Shown one piece after another: positions 19,902-27,020 of a DNA stretch of 38,539 bases. The translations under genes and the position numbers were made by a program. How positions within the stretch are numbered: the stretch's first letter is position 1; each line of letters opens with the position of its first letter. Location: NCBI RefSeq assembly GCF_016907995.1, contig NZ_JAFBDA010000030.1, forward strand, positions 1 to 38,539, read 5' to 3'. This DNA is from Clostridium sardiniense (GTDB lineage Bacteria > Bacillota > Clostridia > Clostridiales > Clostridiaceae). Under the pieces are notes generated by a model. It ran no database searches. It saw nothing but the letters and a program-made list of their open reading frames with translations, and was not told the DNA's origin.

Positions 19902-19932
19902 ATTATAAAGGTTAGAGTAACTCCAAGGTCAA
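19902..19932 (-). promoter_or_regulatory. MerR-type promoter of the MATE gene with operator dyad
   Basis: Minus-strand TTGACC (19927-19932) and TATAAT (19902-19907) are separated by 19 bp rather than 17, the hallmark of promoters activated by MerR-family proteins that twist the DNA. The spacer carries the dyad CTTGGAGT-T-ACTCTAAC (six of eight positions symmetric). It lies between the merR stop codon and the MATE start. Confidence 0.85.
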
Positions 19933-19954
19933 CACTATTTTTAAAGTTTTTATA

Positions 19955-20776
19955 TTAAATTTCTAGATTTATATTTACAAAATAAATAATATCTTCATTT
20001 TTTCTAGGTAGGTAAAATTCGTATTTAACATATGCACTATTATTTGCAGAGCATTCAAAATGTTTATTAAGAAGAAGTATATAATTACTTATTTCTTTTA
20101 TTGTTCCATAAAAATCTACACATACAAATTTTCCGGAAATAATTTTTCTTTTAAAATCTATAATATTTTCTTTTGAATATTTTTCAACTAATTTTAAGAT
20201 ATTTGAGTTTTCTTTTACAAAAAATATGTCATCATTCTCTTCTACATATTTATTTCCTAAAATGTTATAAATATAAAAATAAGATTCTTCGCTTAAATTA
20301 GCTACTTCTTTCTCAAATTTTAGGTTAATATTTTCGCACGAATTAGAACATAAAAGACTTTTCATATTGATATTATAAAGAGTATAATTTTTATTTTTTA
20401 CATCAAGCTTTGTAAAGTCATATTCATTATTAAAATTTATTATTTTATCCATTATTATTTTGCTATTAGCTAAATTTTCTTTTAACTGAACTAATTCATT
20501 AAGTCTTTTTTTTATTATATCTTCTTGTCTTACAACTAAGTTTTTGTAGCTATGTATATCTTCACTTTCTATTGTATTTTTTATATCTGATAATGATATA
20601 CCTAGGTATTTTATACCTACAATTAATCCTAGCTTTTCCAAATCCTTTAATAAATAATATCTATATCCGTTTTTAGGGTTAACATGAGGTTTTAAAATCC
20701 CTATTTTATCATAATATCTTAAAGTATCCTTACTTATATTAAAAATTTTACTTGTTTCTCCTATTGAAAGCTTCAT
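19955..20776 (-). CDS. MerR family transcription regulator
   Basis: A 273-residue regulator. The N-terminal winged helix (SIGETSKIFNISKDTLRYYDKIGIL, residues 3-28, then NGYRYYLLKDLEKLGLI) is a textbook MerR DNA-binding domain, followed by the dimerising coiled coil (about 75-115, EDIIKKRLNELVQLKENLANSK). The C-terminal ~150 residues are a divergent effector domain, with aromatic and Cys residues, resembling BmrR/TipA-type ligand domains only in position. The likely role is to sense a MATE substrate and switch on the efflux gene just downstream. The frame opens at a TTG at 20783-20785, too close to its SD; the ATG at 20774-20776 is chosen. Confidence 0.92.
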   Translation of the reverse strand: MKLSIGETSKIFNISKDTLRYYDKIGILKPHVNPKNGYRYYLLKDLEKLGLIVGIKYLGISLSDIKNTIESEDIHSYKNLVVRQEDIIKKRLNELVQLKENLANSKIIMDKIINFNNEYDFTKLDVKNKNYTLYNINMKSLLCSNSCENINLKFEKEVANLSEESYFYIYNILGNKYVEENDDIFFVKENSNILKLVEKYSKENIIDFKRKIISGKFVCVDFYGTIKEISNYILLLNKHFECSANNSAYVKYEFYLPRKNEDIIYFVNINLEI

Positions 20777-20800
20777 AAAAATCAAATCCTTTTTATCCTA

Positions 20801-20830
20801 ATTATAATATTTAAAATGGTATATATTCAA
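20801..20830 (-). promoter_or_regulatory. promoter of the merR gene
   Basis: Minus-strand TTGAAT (20825-20830), 18-bp spacer, TATAAT (20801-20806), 24 bp before the start codon. The rest of the 20831-21026 spacer shows nothing I can name. Confidence 0.6.
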
Positions 20831-21026
20831 ATAAAATAATATTATGTATAAATTTGTAATGCAAATGGAATATAGCCATTAAATTAAAGTCTATTGTTTT
20901 ATTAATTTTTCTAAATAAATGATCCTTTAAAACCAAATCTTCTAAACAATTAAATTCTGCTTGTTATTTTGAATTCATTTCTCTTTTAGTTAACATTCAT
21001 ATCATTCAAATATTTTTTACTAAAAA

Positions 21027-21080
21027 AGAGTATCGACTTTGTCGATACTCTGAGATTCTATGGAATCATAGAATCTTTTT
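21027..21080. terminator. two adjacent terminator hairpins, one per strand
   Basis: Hairpin 1 (21027-21037 with 21041-21051, loop ttt) has its T-tract on the minus strand and ends the DUF308 gene transcript. Hairpin 2 (21053-21062 with 21067-21076) has its T-tract on the plus strand. Together they form a bidirectional terminator built from two separate stems. Confidence 0.85.
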
Positions 21081-21130
21081 GTATTTTCTATATACTAAAC
21101 TTTACTACATCTTACTTAATACTATTAATA

Positions 21131-21616
21131 TTAAAGTTCAAAACATAAATATATTTCAAATATAGCTATTAGGATTAAATATACTCCAATTATAATAGGT
21201 GTAAATGCTAATGCTATTATTGGATAAAGAATTACTAGTATACTTAATACTATTATTAGTATTAAGTATATTGTTCTTATATTAAATCCGGCTGTCTTAT
21301 ATTGGAATTCACCACATAATAAAGATATACCTCTTATTAATCCCCATACACCAAAGAATATTACTAATACTTCTGATGAATATATTGGTGAGAACCAAAG
21401 TGTTACACCAAATAATATATCTATTATCCCATTAAATATAAACATTCCTTTTCTATCCGCTTCGAATGCTTTTATTATTGATATAATACCTGCTACAAAA
21501 GCAAATATTCCACAAATCATTGTGAAGTTAACTAGTGCTTCTATTGGATAAATAAAAAATATTATTCCTATAATAGCTAATAAAATTCCTTGTATTATAA
21601 ATAACCATTTACTCAT
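21131..21616 (-). CDS. HdeD/DUF308 family membrane protein
   Basis: A 161-residue integral membrane protein with six hydrophobic segments in three pairs, the layout of the DUF308 (HdeD-like) family. Repeats such as LAIIGIIFFIYPIEAL, DILFGVTLWFSPI and LVILYPIIAL show the internal duplication of a two-span unit with a conserved Pro. E. coli HdeD is linked to acid resistance, but the function of clostridial members is unknown. An upstream in-frame ATG exists at 21662-21664, but GGAGG lies 8 nt before the ATG at 21614-21616, which also starts at the first hydrophobic segment, so that start is used. Monocistronic. The 21617-21857 spacer holds no gene. Confidence 0.85.
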   Translation of the reverse strand: MSKWLFIIQGILLAIIGIIFFIYPIEALVNFTMICGIFAFVAGIISIIKAFEADRKGMFIFNGIIDILFGVTLWFSPIYSSEVLVIFFGVWGLIRGISLLCGEFQYKTAGFNIRTIYLILIIVLSILVILYPIIALAFTPIIIGVYLILIAIFEIYLCFEL

Positions 21617-21857
21617 TATAAGTTCCTCCCTCTTGTACAAATTTCTTATAATTAAATTATACAAATAAAGAAGTTTTTTCTTTTAAGTTTTTTTCTTATA
21701 TTTTATAATATTCACCTATATTTTTTCAAATTAGCTATTAAATCAAGATCTATATGCTATTTTCTTTTATTTATCTTTAATATATCTAAATATCTCGATT
21801 TTGTTAAATATTGCAATTTCAAAACTGTAAATTTTTTTCATCAAATTTAAACACATC

Positions 21858-22670
21858 CTAATATAGAGTACATTCCTTAAAATATTTAACTCCAAAGTCT
21901 ACACAATCTCTTTGATTAAATATCTTTATATCAGCGTTTCCTATTTTATCTATTTTAACATTATTATTTTCTTCAAATTCTTCTCCAGCAAACATAAATA
22001 ACTCTGTTTTAAATTCTATATCTTCATAAGATTTAAATAATCTCTCTCCATTTTCTATAACTGGAGATGCGCTAATAGTAGCACTATAATTCCCTGCTCT
22101 ATACTCTGATAAGTGGAATGATGTGTTGCTATCATAGTCAACTCCAATCAATAGGACTTTACCATCTAACTCATAAAATCTAGCTAATGGTGAATTTTCT
22201 CCAAGAGAATATTCCAGGCTATGATTTTTTGTAATGAAATCAGCATGCTTCCCAAAGGCTGCAAATGATACTGTGGGATGATAACTTCTTTTTACACCTT
22301 TTATATTTCTAAAACACTCTACTATTCTTCCCATTCCAAATGTAGGCGTTACGTCAGGATTAAAGACTGGCATTTCCTTTCTTATATCTTCAAACCATTC
22401 ATTTGGTACAGGAGGATTACCCCAGAATATTGGATCTACATAATCTCCACTATGAGTTGGCATAACTATCGTTCCATCTTCTCCTACTACTTCTATAAGT
22501 GCCTCTACAACAGCTACTTCTCCACCACAAACAAATCCAAGTTTACTTAATGCAGAATGTACAAGAAGGCAATCACCTTCTTGTATTCCAATTCTTCTAA
22601 ATTCATCTTTTAAATAACTCTTTGTTATTAACTTCTTAGTATTATTTACTATACTTTCTAAATTACTCAT
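21858..22670 (-). CDS. AAC(3)-family aminoglycoside N-acetyltransferase
   Basis: A 270-residue acetyl-CoA-dependent enzyme of the antibiotic N-acetyltransferase AAC(3)/YokD family, normal length. Signatures: LLVHSALSKLGFVCGG (about 33-48), GTIVMPTHSGDY (near 66), GMGRIVECFR, then HPTVSFAAFG with the conserved His (near 130), and GKVLLIGVDYDSNTSFHLSEY (about 170-190). Known members acetylate the 3-amino group of deoxystreptamine aminoglycosides, but many chromosomal homologues have no proven drug substrate, and anaerobes take these drugs up poorly. Third gene of the operon beginning at 24895, 23 bp after the pentapeptide gene, with its own GGGGGA site. Regulation is probably through the leader attenuator at 24936-25205. 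Confidence 0.88.
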   Translation of the reverse strand: MSNLESIVNNTKKLITKSYLKDEFRRIGIQEGDCLLVHSALSKLGFVCGGEVAVVEALIEVVGEDGTIVMPTHSGDYVDPIFWGNPPVPNEWFEDIRKEMPVFNPDVTPTFGMGRIVECFRNIKGVKRSYHPTVSFAAFGKHADFITKNHSLEYSLGENSPLARFYELDGKVLLIGVDYDSNTSFHLSEYRAGNYSATISASPVIENGERLFKSYEDIEFKTELFMFAGEEFEENNNVKIDKIGNADIKIFNQRDCVDFGVKYFKECTLY

Positions 22671-22693
22671 ATTTAATCCCCCCTTAAAGCTTA

Positions 22694-23275
22694 CTATTTT
22701 ATAACTATATCAAAATCTTCTAAAAGTCCTAATACATCTGGCATACTAAACTTAGCTTTTTTTATATTATTATTTTGAGGGTTTATTCTATATTTTATGG
22801 AATCCTTAAAGTTTGCTTTTGAAAGATTTGTGTTTTCAAATATACTATCTTCTAAGCTTGATTTTGAAAAATTGCATTCTCTTAAATCTGCGTCTATAAA
22901 ATCACTTGAAGCTACATTACATTCTATAAACTTGGTTTTTGGAACCTTAAGACCTGCAAAACTGCAACTTTGTATAAGAGATTTATTAAACTCAAAATCC
23001 ATAATAAACCTATCACATTTAGTAAAATCTACTCCAACAATTTTACAATCAATAAACTTAACTCCTCTAATCTTTGAATGATAGAATTTAGTTAATGATA
23101 AATTGCACTCATTGAAGGTACAATCTTCAAATGATGACTCTAGAAAGCTTACTCCTGTAAAATCACATCTATTAAATGTACATCCATCAAAATTTTTATC
23201 TCTTATTTCAATATTTCTATCTTGAATTCTATCAAATACTTCTCCTTCATAATCCCACTCTAAAAATTCATCCAT
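22694..23275 (-). CDS. pentapeptide-repeat protein (Qnr-like)
   Basis: A 193-residue protein made almost wholly of pentapeptide repeats (about residues 25-165), with the central Phe/Leu every fifth position (for example FDGCTFNRCDFTGVSF, SSLEDSIFENTNLSKANF). Such proteins fold as a right-handed quadrilateral beta helix that mimics DNA. The C-terminal module INPQNNNIKKAKFSMPDVLGLLEDFDIVI resembles that of chromosomal Qnr-like proteins, which shield DNA gyrase from quinolones; that role is an inference here. Cytosolic. It lies between the MutS2-like gene (36 bp upstream) and the AAC(3)-type gene. AAGGAGAG is 10 nt before the ATG. Confidence 0.88.
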   Translation of the reverse strand: MDEFLEWDYEGEVFDRIQDRNIEIRDKNFDGCTFNRCDFTGVSFLESSFEDCTFNECNLSLTKFYHSKIRGVKFIDCKIVGVDFTKCDRFIMDFEFNKSLIQSCSFAGLKVPKTKFIECNVASSDFIDADLRECNFSKSSLEDSIFENTNLSKANFKDSIKYRINPQNNNIKKAKFSMPDVLGLLEDFDIVIK

Positions 23276-23311
23276 AATTTTAAATCTCTCCTTTAGCCTT
23301 TTAAAATCTAT

Positions 23312-24895
23312 CTACTTCATTGACTTTTTAATTTCTCTAAGAGCCTTCTTAGATCCTCTTTCTATATCATGTTCAAGCTTTCTTTCAGAGTATTCTATAA
23401 AAATTGAAGTTAAATCATATCCTTCCGGATAAAGTTCTTCTGCTGTTATACTAAGCTTAATCCTTCTTTCATTAACCTTTATAAACTCATTTTTATAAAA
23501 CACTTCTATATTATTAAACTCGTCTCTCTCTTTGTATATAATACCATAATCATTATAATCTAATAAAAGAACCTTATCTCCAATAGAATAGTTATATATA
23601 TTTTTTATCTCTTCCTCTTCACTAATAATATCTTTAGAGACCTTACTTTCTTTAACTTTTTCAAGACTATAATTTTTATCTTCCATATACCTCTTAGCTT
23701 TATTTAATATTCTATCATCAATTCCCATCTTCTTTGATATCCAAAGTGCATTACTATCCCCTGATTTTCCAATTTGAAGCCTATAAAGAGGCTCTAAAGT
23801 ATCTTTCTTAAACATCATGGCTGCATTTTCAAAGTCATCATGTTTTTGTGAGAAGTTCTTTATCTCTCCATAGTGAGTTGTTGCAATAGTTATACATCCT
23901 TTATGATATAACTCTTCTAATATAGCTATAGCAAGAGCAGCTCCTTCATTTGGTTCTGTACCACTTCCTATCTCATCAAATAGTAGTAATGTTGATTTAC
24001 CACTTTCCCTAATTATTGCTGATAAATTTTTTACGTGAGATGAAAATGTACTAAGTGCATTTTCAATACTTTGATTATCTCCGATATCTACATATATCTT
24101 ATTAAATACTGAAATCTCACTTCCTTCTTTAACGCTTATATGAAGTCCAGATTGAACTGCTAAAGTCAAAAGACCTACAGTTTTTAATACTACAGTTTTT
24201 CCGCCTGCATTTGGCCCTGTAATTATTAAACTTCTATAATCTCTTCCAACTTCAAAGTTTAAAGGAACTATACTTCCATTAACAACATTTTTATAAGCTG
24301 CTTTTATTGGTATAGTAAATCTATCATTTCTTTTACTTATAAAAAATTCTTGAATAAACTTTTTGTTTTCACTATTTTTAAGGAATTTATTCAGTTTCTC
24401 CTCTATCTTTCCTTCACATATATCAATAGATTTTCTAATCTTTTTAAGCTCTTTTGTAGCATTTGAATCAACTCTATTTCCTTTTATTGAGTAATTTATG
24501 TCTTCCTCAATCCACAAGAATTCTCCTATATTACTTGAATATGAGTTTAATATAGGTGCATACCCTTCTTTATCTTTCATATACTCTTTAACTTTTCTAC
24601 ATCCTCTTAAAAAGTCTGATATTGTTATAAGTTCCTCACCTGTTAAAACAATACCCTTTTGTATACTATCAAGTAACATATTTACATTATGAATTCCTTG
24701 AAGAGGAACATATCCTGTTATATCTAAAAGTGTTCTTGCTTCTTTTGTTTCTTCAAGCCTTCTTTTTACTACTTTTATATTCCTTGATGGCTCTAATTTA
24801 TCTATTAATTCTCTTCCAAGTCCACTTACACAGTAGCTTTTAAGCTTTTCTTTTAATTCATTATATTGTAATTTTTCAAATGTTTCTTTATTCAT
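23312..24895 (-). CDS. MutS2-like ATPase lacking Smr and most of the clamp
   Basis: A 527-residue MutS-superfamily protein closest to MutS2 (usually near 785 residues). The N-terminal ~200 residues follow MutS2 (ETFEKLQYNELKEKL; TGYVPLQGIHNV). At residues 207-211 (NGSIV-PLNFEVG) the sequence jumps from the start of the lever/clamp region straight to the ATPase lead-in, so roughly 110-130 residues are missing. The ATPase is intact: Walker A GPNAGGKT (227-234), Walker B LLLFDEIGSG (303-312), then the His of ATTHYGE. A KOW-like segment follows (YSIGDKVLLLDYNDYGIIY, from 436), but the C-terminal Smr nuclease is absent. MutS2 in Bacillus senses collided ribosomes; a ribosome-linked role here is inferred. 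First gene of the operon, with AAAGGAG 9 nt upstream. Confidence 0.88.
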   Translation of the reverse strand: MNKETFEKLQYNELKEKLKSYCVSGLGRELIDKLEPSRNIKVVKRRLEETKEARTLLDITGYVPLQGIHNVNMLLDSIQKGIVLTGEELITISDFLRGCRKVKEYMKDKEGYAPILNSYSSNIGEFLWIEEDINYSIKGNRVDSNATKELKKIRKSIDICEGKIEEKLNKFLKNSENKKFIQEFFISKRNDRFTIPIKAAYKNVVNGSIVPLNFEVGRDYRSLIITGPNAGGKTVVLKTVGLLTLAVQSGLHISVKEGSEISVFNKIYVDIGDNQSIENALSTFSSHVKNLSAIIRESGKSTLLLFDEIGSGTEPNEGAALAIAILEELYHKGCITIATTHYGEIKNFSQKHDDFENAAMMFKKDTLEPLYRLQIGKSGDSNALWISKKMGIDDRILNKAKRYMEDKNYSLEKVKESKVSKDIISEEEEIKNIYNYSIGDKVLLLDYNDYGIIYKERDEFNNIEVFYKNEFIKVNERRIKLSITAEELYPEGYDLTSIFIEYSERKLEHDIERGSKKALREIKKSMK

Positions 24896-24935
24896 TTTTA
24901 ATTCTCCTTTAAATATAAATTATTTAATGAAGATA

Positions 24936-24969
24936 CAAAAAAGTCGTAGAGAAAGATACTCTACGACTT
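24936..24969 (-). terminator. leader terminator ahead of the mutS2-like operon
   Basis: Minus-strand hairpin with an 11-pair perfect stem (AAGTCGTAGAG, 24959-24969, with 24941-24951), 7-nt loop, then six Ts. It ends 40 bp before the mutS2-like start codon, so transcription must pass it for the operon to be expressed. Confidence 0.9.
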
Positions 24970-25027
24970 AAATATTACGCACTTATCCTAGGGCATAATT
25001 ATTCCTCGTATAGATTTTAGTATCTTC
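24951..25027 (-). promoter_or_regulatory. candidate antiterminator pairing region
   Basis: GAAGATACT (25019-25027) is complementary to AGTATCTT in the terminator arm and loop (24953-24960). The nearby CTATACGA (25006-25013) matches the terminator arm TCGTAGAG (24959-24966) with one mismatch in the right antiparallel order. Forming this helix would prevent the terminator. The same GAAGATACT can instead pair with AGTATCT inside the leader ORF (25110-25116), which gives a switch. A second tiny frame, AUG CCC UAG, lies at 24988-24996 after GAGGA. Confidence 0.65.
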
Positions 25028-25103
25028 AAAGATTTAAATAATTCCATGACAAATAAAGGGTACCTTCCCCTTCAAAATTTCTGGATTTATTTAATTAAAA
25101 ATC

Positions 25104-25127
25104 TTATTTAGATACTCCTACACTCAT
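25104..25127 (-). CDS. leader peptide MSVGVSK (attenuator uORF)
   Basis: Seven codons and a stop, with an excellent GAGGTGA ribosome site (25131-25137) 3 nt before the ATG, in an otherwise non-coding leader 45 nt after the predicted transcription start. Its last codons contain AGTATCT (25110-25116), which pairs with the antiterminator strand at 25019-25025. A ribosome held on this ORF would block that pairing and favour read-through into the mutS2-like, pentapeptide and AAC(3) genes. Short leader peptides of this kind control erm, cat and ABC-F resistance genes. Translation of the peptide is inferred, not shown. Confidence 0.65.
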   Translation of the reverse strand: MSVGVSK

Positions 25128-25177
25128 AATTCACCTCTAAGTTATACTATTTATTATTTTTTATAGTTATTATATAT

Positions 25178-25205
25178 TTTATAGTTATTCTCCATCATCT
25201 GTCAA
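25178..25205 (-). promoter_or_regulatory. promoter of the mutS2-like/pentapeptide/AAC(3) operon
   Basis: Minus-strand TTGACA (25200-25205), 16-bp spacer, TATAAA (25178-25183). The predicted start at about 25171 gives a leader of roughly 275 nt. Confidence 0.75.
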
Positions 25206-25237
25206 TATTTATTATATATTCAAAATATTTAACATGT

Positions 25238-25265
25238 GTTACATAGGATAAGTTCTTAGTATAAT
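25238..25265 (+). promoter_or_regulatory. promoter of the radical SAM gene
   Basis: GTTACA (25238-25243), 16-bp spacer, TATAAT (25260-25265), 57 bp before the start codon and divergent from the attenuated operon. Confidence 0.55.
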
Positions 25266-25322
25266 TGATTAACAAACCTTGTAGTAATATAATCTTTATA
25301 TATTATTTAAGAGGTGATTTTA

Positions 25323-26234
25323 TTGGATTATAATAACATGCTTAAAAATTGTAACCTTTGTGCAAGAAAATGTAATGTAGATAGATTAAACGGAAAACTT
25401 GGTGCTTGTAATTCATCAGATAAAATAAAAGCAGCTCGTGCAGAGCTTCATATGTGGGAAGAACCACCTATATCATTAGATACTGGTTCAGGAACAGTAT
25501 TTTTCTCTAACTGTAACTTTAGATGTGTATTTTGTCAAAATCATGAAATAAGCCAAGAGGATAAGGGAGCTTTCATAAGTATAGAAGAACTATCAAATAT
25601 ATTTTTAAGACTTCAAGATAAAGGAGCTAATAACATAAACCTAGTTACACCAACTCACTATGTTCCTCAAATAATTGAAGCTTTAAAGATTGCTAAAAAT
25701 AATGGATTAACTCTTCCTATTCTTTATAATACAAATGGATATGATTCTATAGAAACAATTAAAGCACTAAATGGATATATCGATGTATACCTTCCTGATT
25801 TTAAATATTTTGATGATAAATATGCTATTAAATACTCAAAAGCACCTGGATATAAAGATAATGTTATAGCTATTTTAAAAGAAATGTATTCTCAAGTAGG
25901 TCCAAATAAATTTGATGAAAAAGGAAGAATGATTAAAGGAATGATAATAAGACATCTTATGCTTCCTACTCTACTATTTGATTCAAAGAAAGTAATAGAT
26001 AAAATATATAACCTTTTTGGTGATAATGTATATATTAGTATAATGAATCAATATACCCCTATGTTTAATGCTTTTGATTATAAAGAATTATCAAAACCAT
26101 TAAACCCTAAGCTTTATGATAGTTTAATAAGCTATGCAGCTGAAATTGGAGTAAAAAATGCATTCATACAAGAAAGCGGATCTAATACTACTGATTTTGT
26201 TCCATCCTTTAACTTAGAGGGAATATTCACATAA
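25323..26234 (+). CDS. radical SAM protein, PflX / PFL-activase-like
   Basis: A 303-residue radical SAM enzyme of the PflX group (uncharacterised relatives of pyruvate formate-lyase activase). The radical SAM cluster is CNFRCVFC (CxxxCxxC, around residues 60-70) preceded by TGSGTVFFSN. The N-terminus has a separate Cys cluster, CNLCARKCNVDRLNGKLGAC (11-30), likely binding a second iron-sulfur site. NLVTPTHYVPQI and LPILYNTNGYD match the SAM-binding barrel. Some members activate glycyl radical enzymes, but the partner is not encoded here. An in-frame GTG at 25314 lies inside the GAGGTG ribosome site; TTG at 25323 has the proper 6-nt spacing. Single gene; sodA follows 98 bp later with its own ribosome site. 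Confidence 0.88.
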   Translation: MDYNNMLKNCNLCARKCNVDRLNGKLGACNSSDKIKAARAELHMWEEPPISLDTGSGTVFFSNCNFRCVFCQNHEISQEDKGAFISIEELSNIFLRLQDKGANNINLVTPTHYVPQIIEALKIAKNNGLTLPILYNTNGYDSIETIKALNGYIDVYLPDFKYFDDKYAIKYSKAPGYKDNVIAILKEMYSQVGPNKFDEKGRMIKGMIIRHLMLPTLLFDSKKVIDKIYNLFGDNVYISIMNQYTPMFNAFDYKELSKPLNPKLYDSLISYAAEIGVKNAFIQESGSNTTDFVPSFNLEGIFT

Positions 26235-26332
26235 ATTCCATATCTTTACTTGTAGTAATATTCTATAATCAAATTATATAAATATATTAAAGGTATTGAT
26301 TAAAACAAATAATAATTTAGAGGTGATTTAAT

Positions 26333-26950
26333 ATGGAAAAAAGATTTACTTTAAAACCACTACCTTATTCATATGATGCTTTAGAGCCAGTTATAGATGA
26401 AAGAACTGTAACTATACATCATGATAAGCATCAACAAACATATGTTGATAACTTAAATAAAGCACTTGAAAAGTATCCAAAATTTTTCAACTTCTCATTA
26501 GAAGAAATACTTAAGAACCTTGATGAAATTCCTGAAGATATACGCCAAGCTGTTATAAACAATGCCGGCGGAGTGTATAATCATGAATTTTATTGGGATG
26601 GAATAGGACCTAATAAAGGTGGAGTTCCTACTGGTGATTTAAAGATGGCCATCGATAGAATATTTGGTTCATATGCAAATTGTATAGCTAAATTAAAAGC
26701 TGCTGCTTTAGGTCAATTTGGTTCAGGTTGGGCTTGGCTTGTACTAAACGAAAATAAAGAACTTGAAATAACATCAACTCCAAACCAAATCTGTCCAATA
26801 TCAACAGATCAAACACCATTACTAACAATAGATGTTTGGGAACATGCTTATTACTTAAAATATCAAAATAGACGTGCTGATTATGTAACTAACTTCTTTG
26901 AACTTATAAACTGGGATGTAGTTAGTGATCGTTTCAATAAAGCAAAATAA
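26333..26950 (+). CDS. sodA: superoxide dismutase, Mn type (Mn/Fe family)
   Basis: A 205-residue cytosolic superoxide dismutase that turns superoxide into O2 and H2O2. The four metal ligands are visible: His29 (TIHHDKH), His84 (GGVYNHEFYW), Asp167 and His171 (DVWEHAYYL). Gln in STPNQ near 152 and Gly-Gly before YNH favour the Mn-type or cambialistic subgroup over Fe-type. A His next to the active-site Tyr (KHHQTY in E. coli) is Gln here (KHQQTY). Length is typical, and GAGGTG lies 7 nt before the ATG. In an anaerobe it serves brief oxygen exposure. It ends at a strong shared terminator. Confidence 0.95.
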   Translation: MEKRFTLKPLPYSYDALEPVIDERTVTIHHDKHQQTYVDNLNKALEKYPKFFNFSLEEILKNLDEIPEDIRQAVINNAGGVYNHEFYWDGIGPNKGGVPTGDLKMAIDRIFGSYANCIAKLKAAALGQFGSGWAWLVLNENKELEITSTPNQICPISTDQTPLLTIDVWEHAYYLKYQNRRADYVTNFFELINWDVVSDRFNKAK

Positions 26951-26966
26951 TTATATATTAAAATAA

Positions 26967-27020
26967 AAGGGCGCTATAAAATTAACTAAATCAGTTAATT
27001 TTATAGAAGCCCTTATTTTT
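26967..27020. terminator. long bidirectional terminator between sodA and the deacetylase gene
   Basis: AAGGGC pairs with GCCCTT at the base, and TATAAAATTAACT (26975-26987) with its complement (26993-27005), 5-nt loop. T-tracts follow on both strands. It reaches the stop codon of the minus-strand deacetylase gene. Confidence 0.88.

Noticed and set aside
21781..21857. Possible terminator after the AAC(3)-type gene
   Set aside because: Only a weak 7-bp AT stem without a T-tract; I do not call it.
22278..23081. Plus-strand open frames inside the AAC(3) and pentapeptide genes
   Set aside because: They are shadows of well-supported minus-strand genes and lack ribosome sites.
24896..25322. Leader upstream of the mutS2-like gene as a second T-box riboswitch
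   Set aside because: It has a terminator but no GGTGGTACCGCG T-box sequence or stem I motifs.
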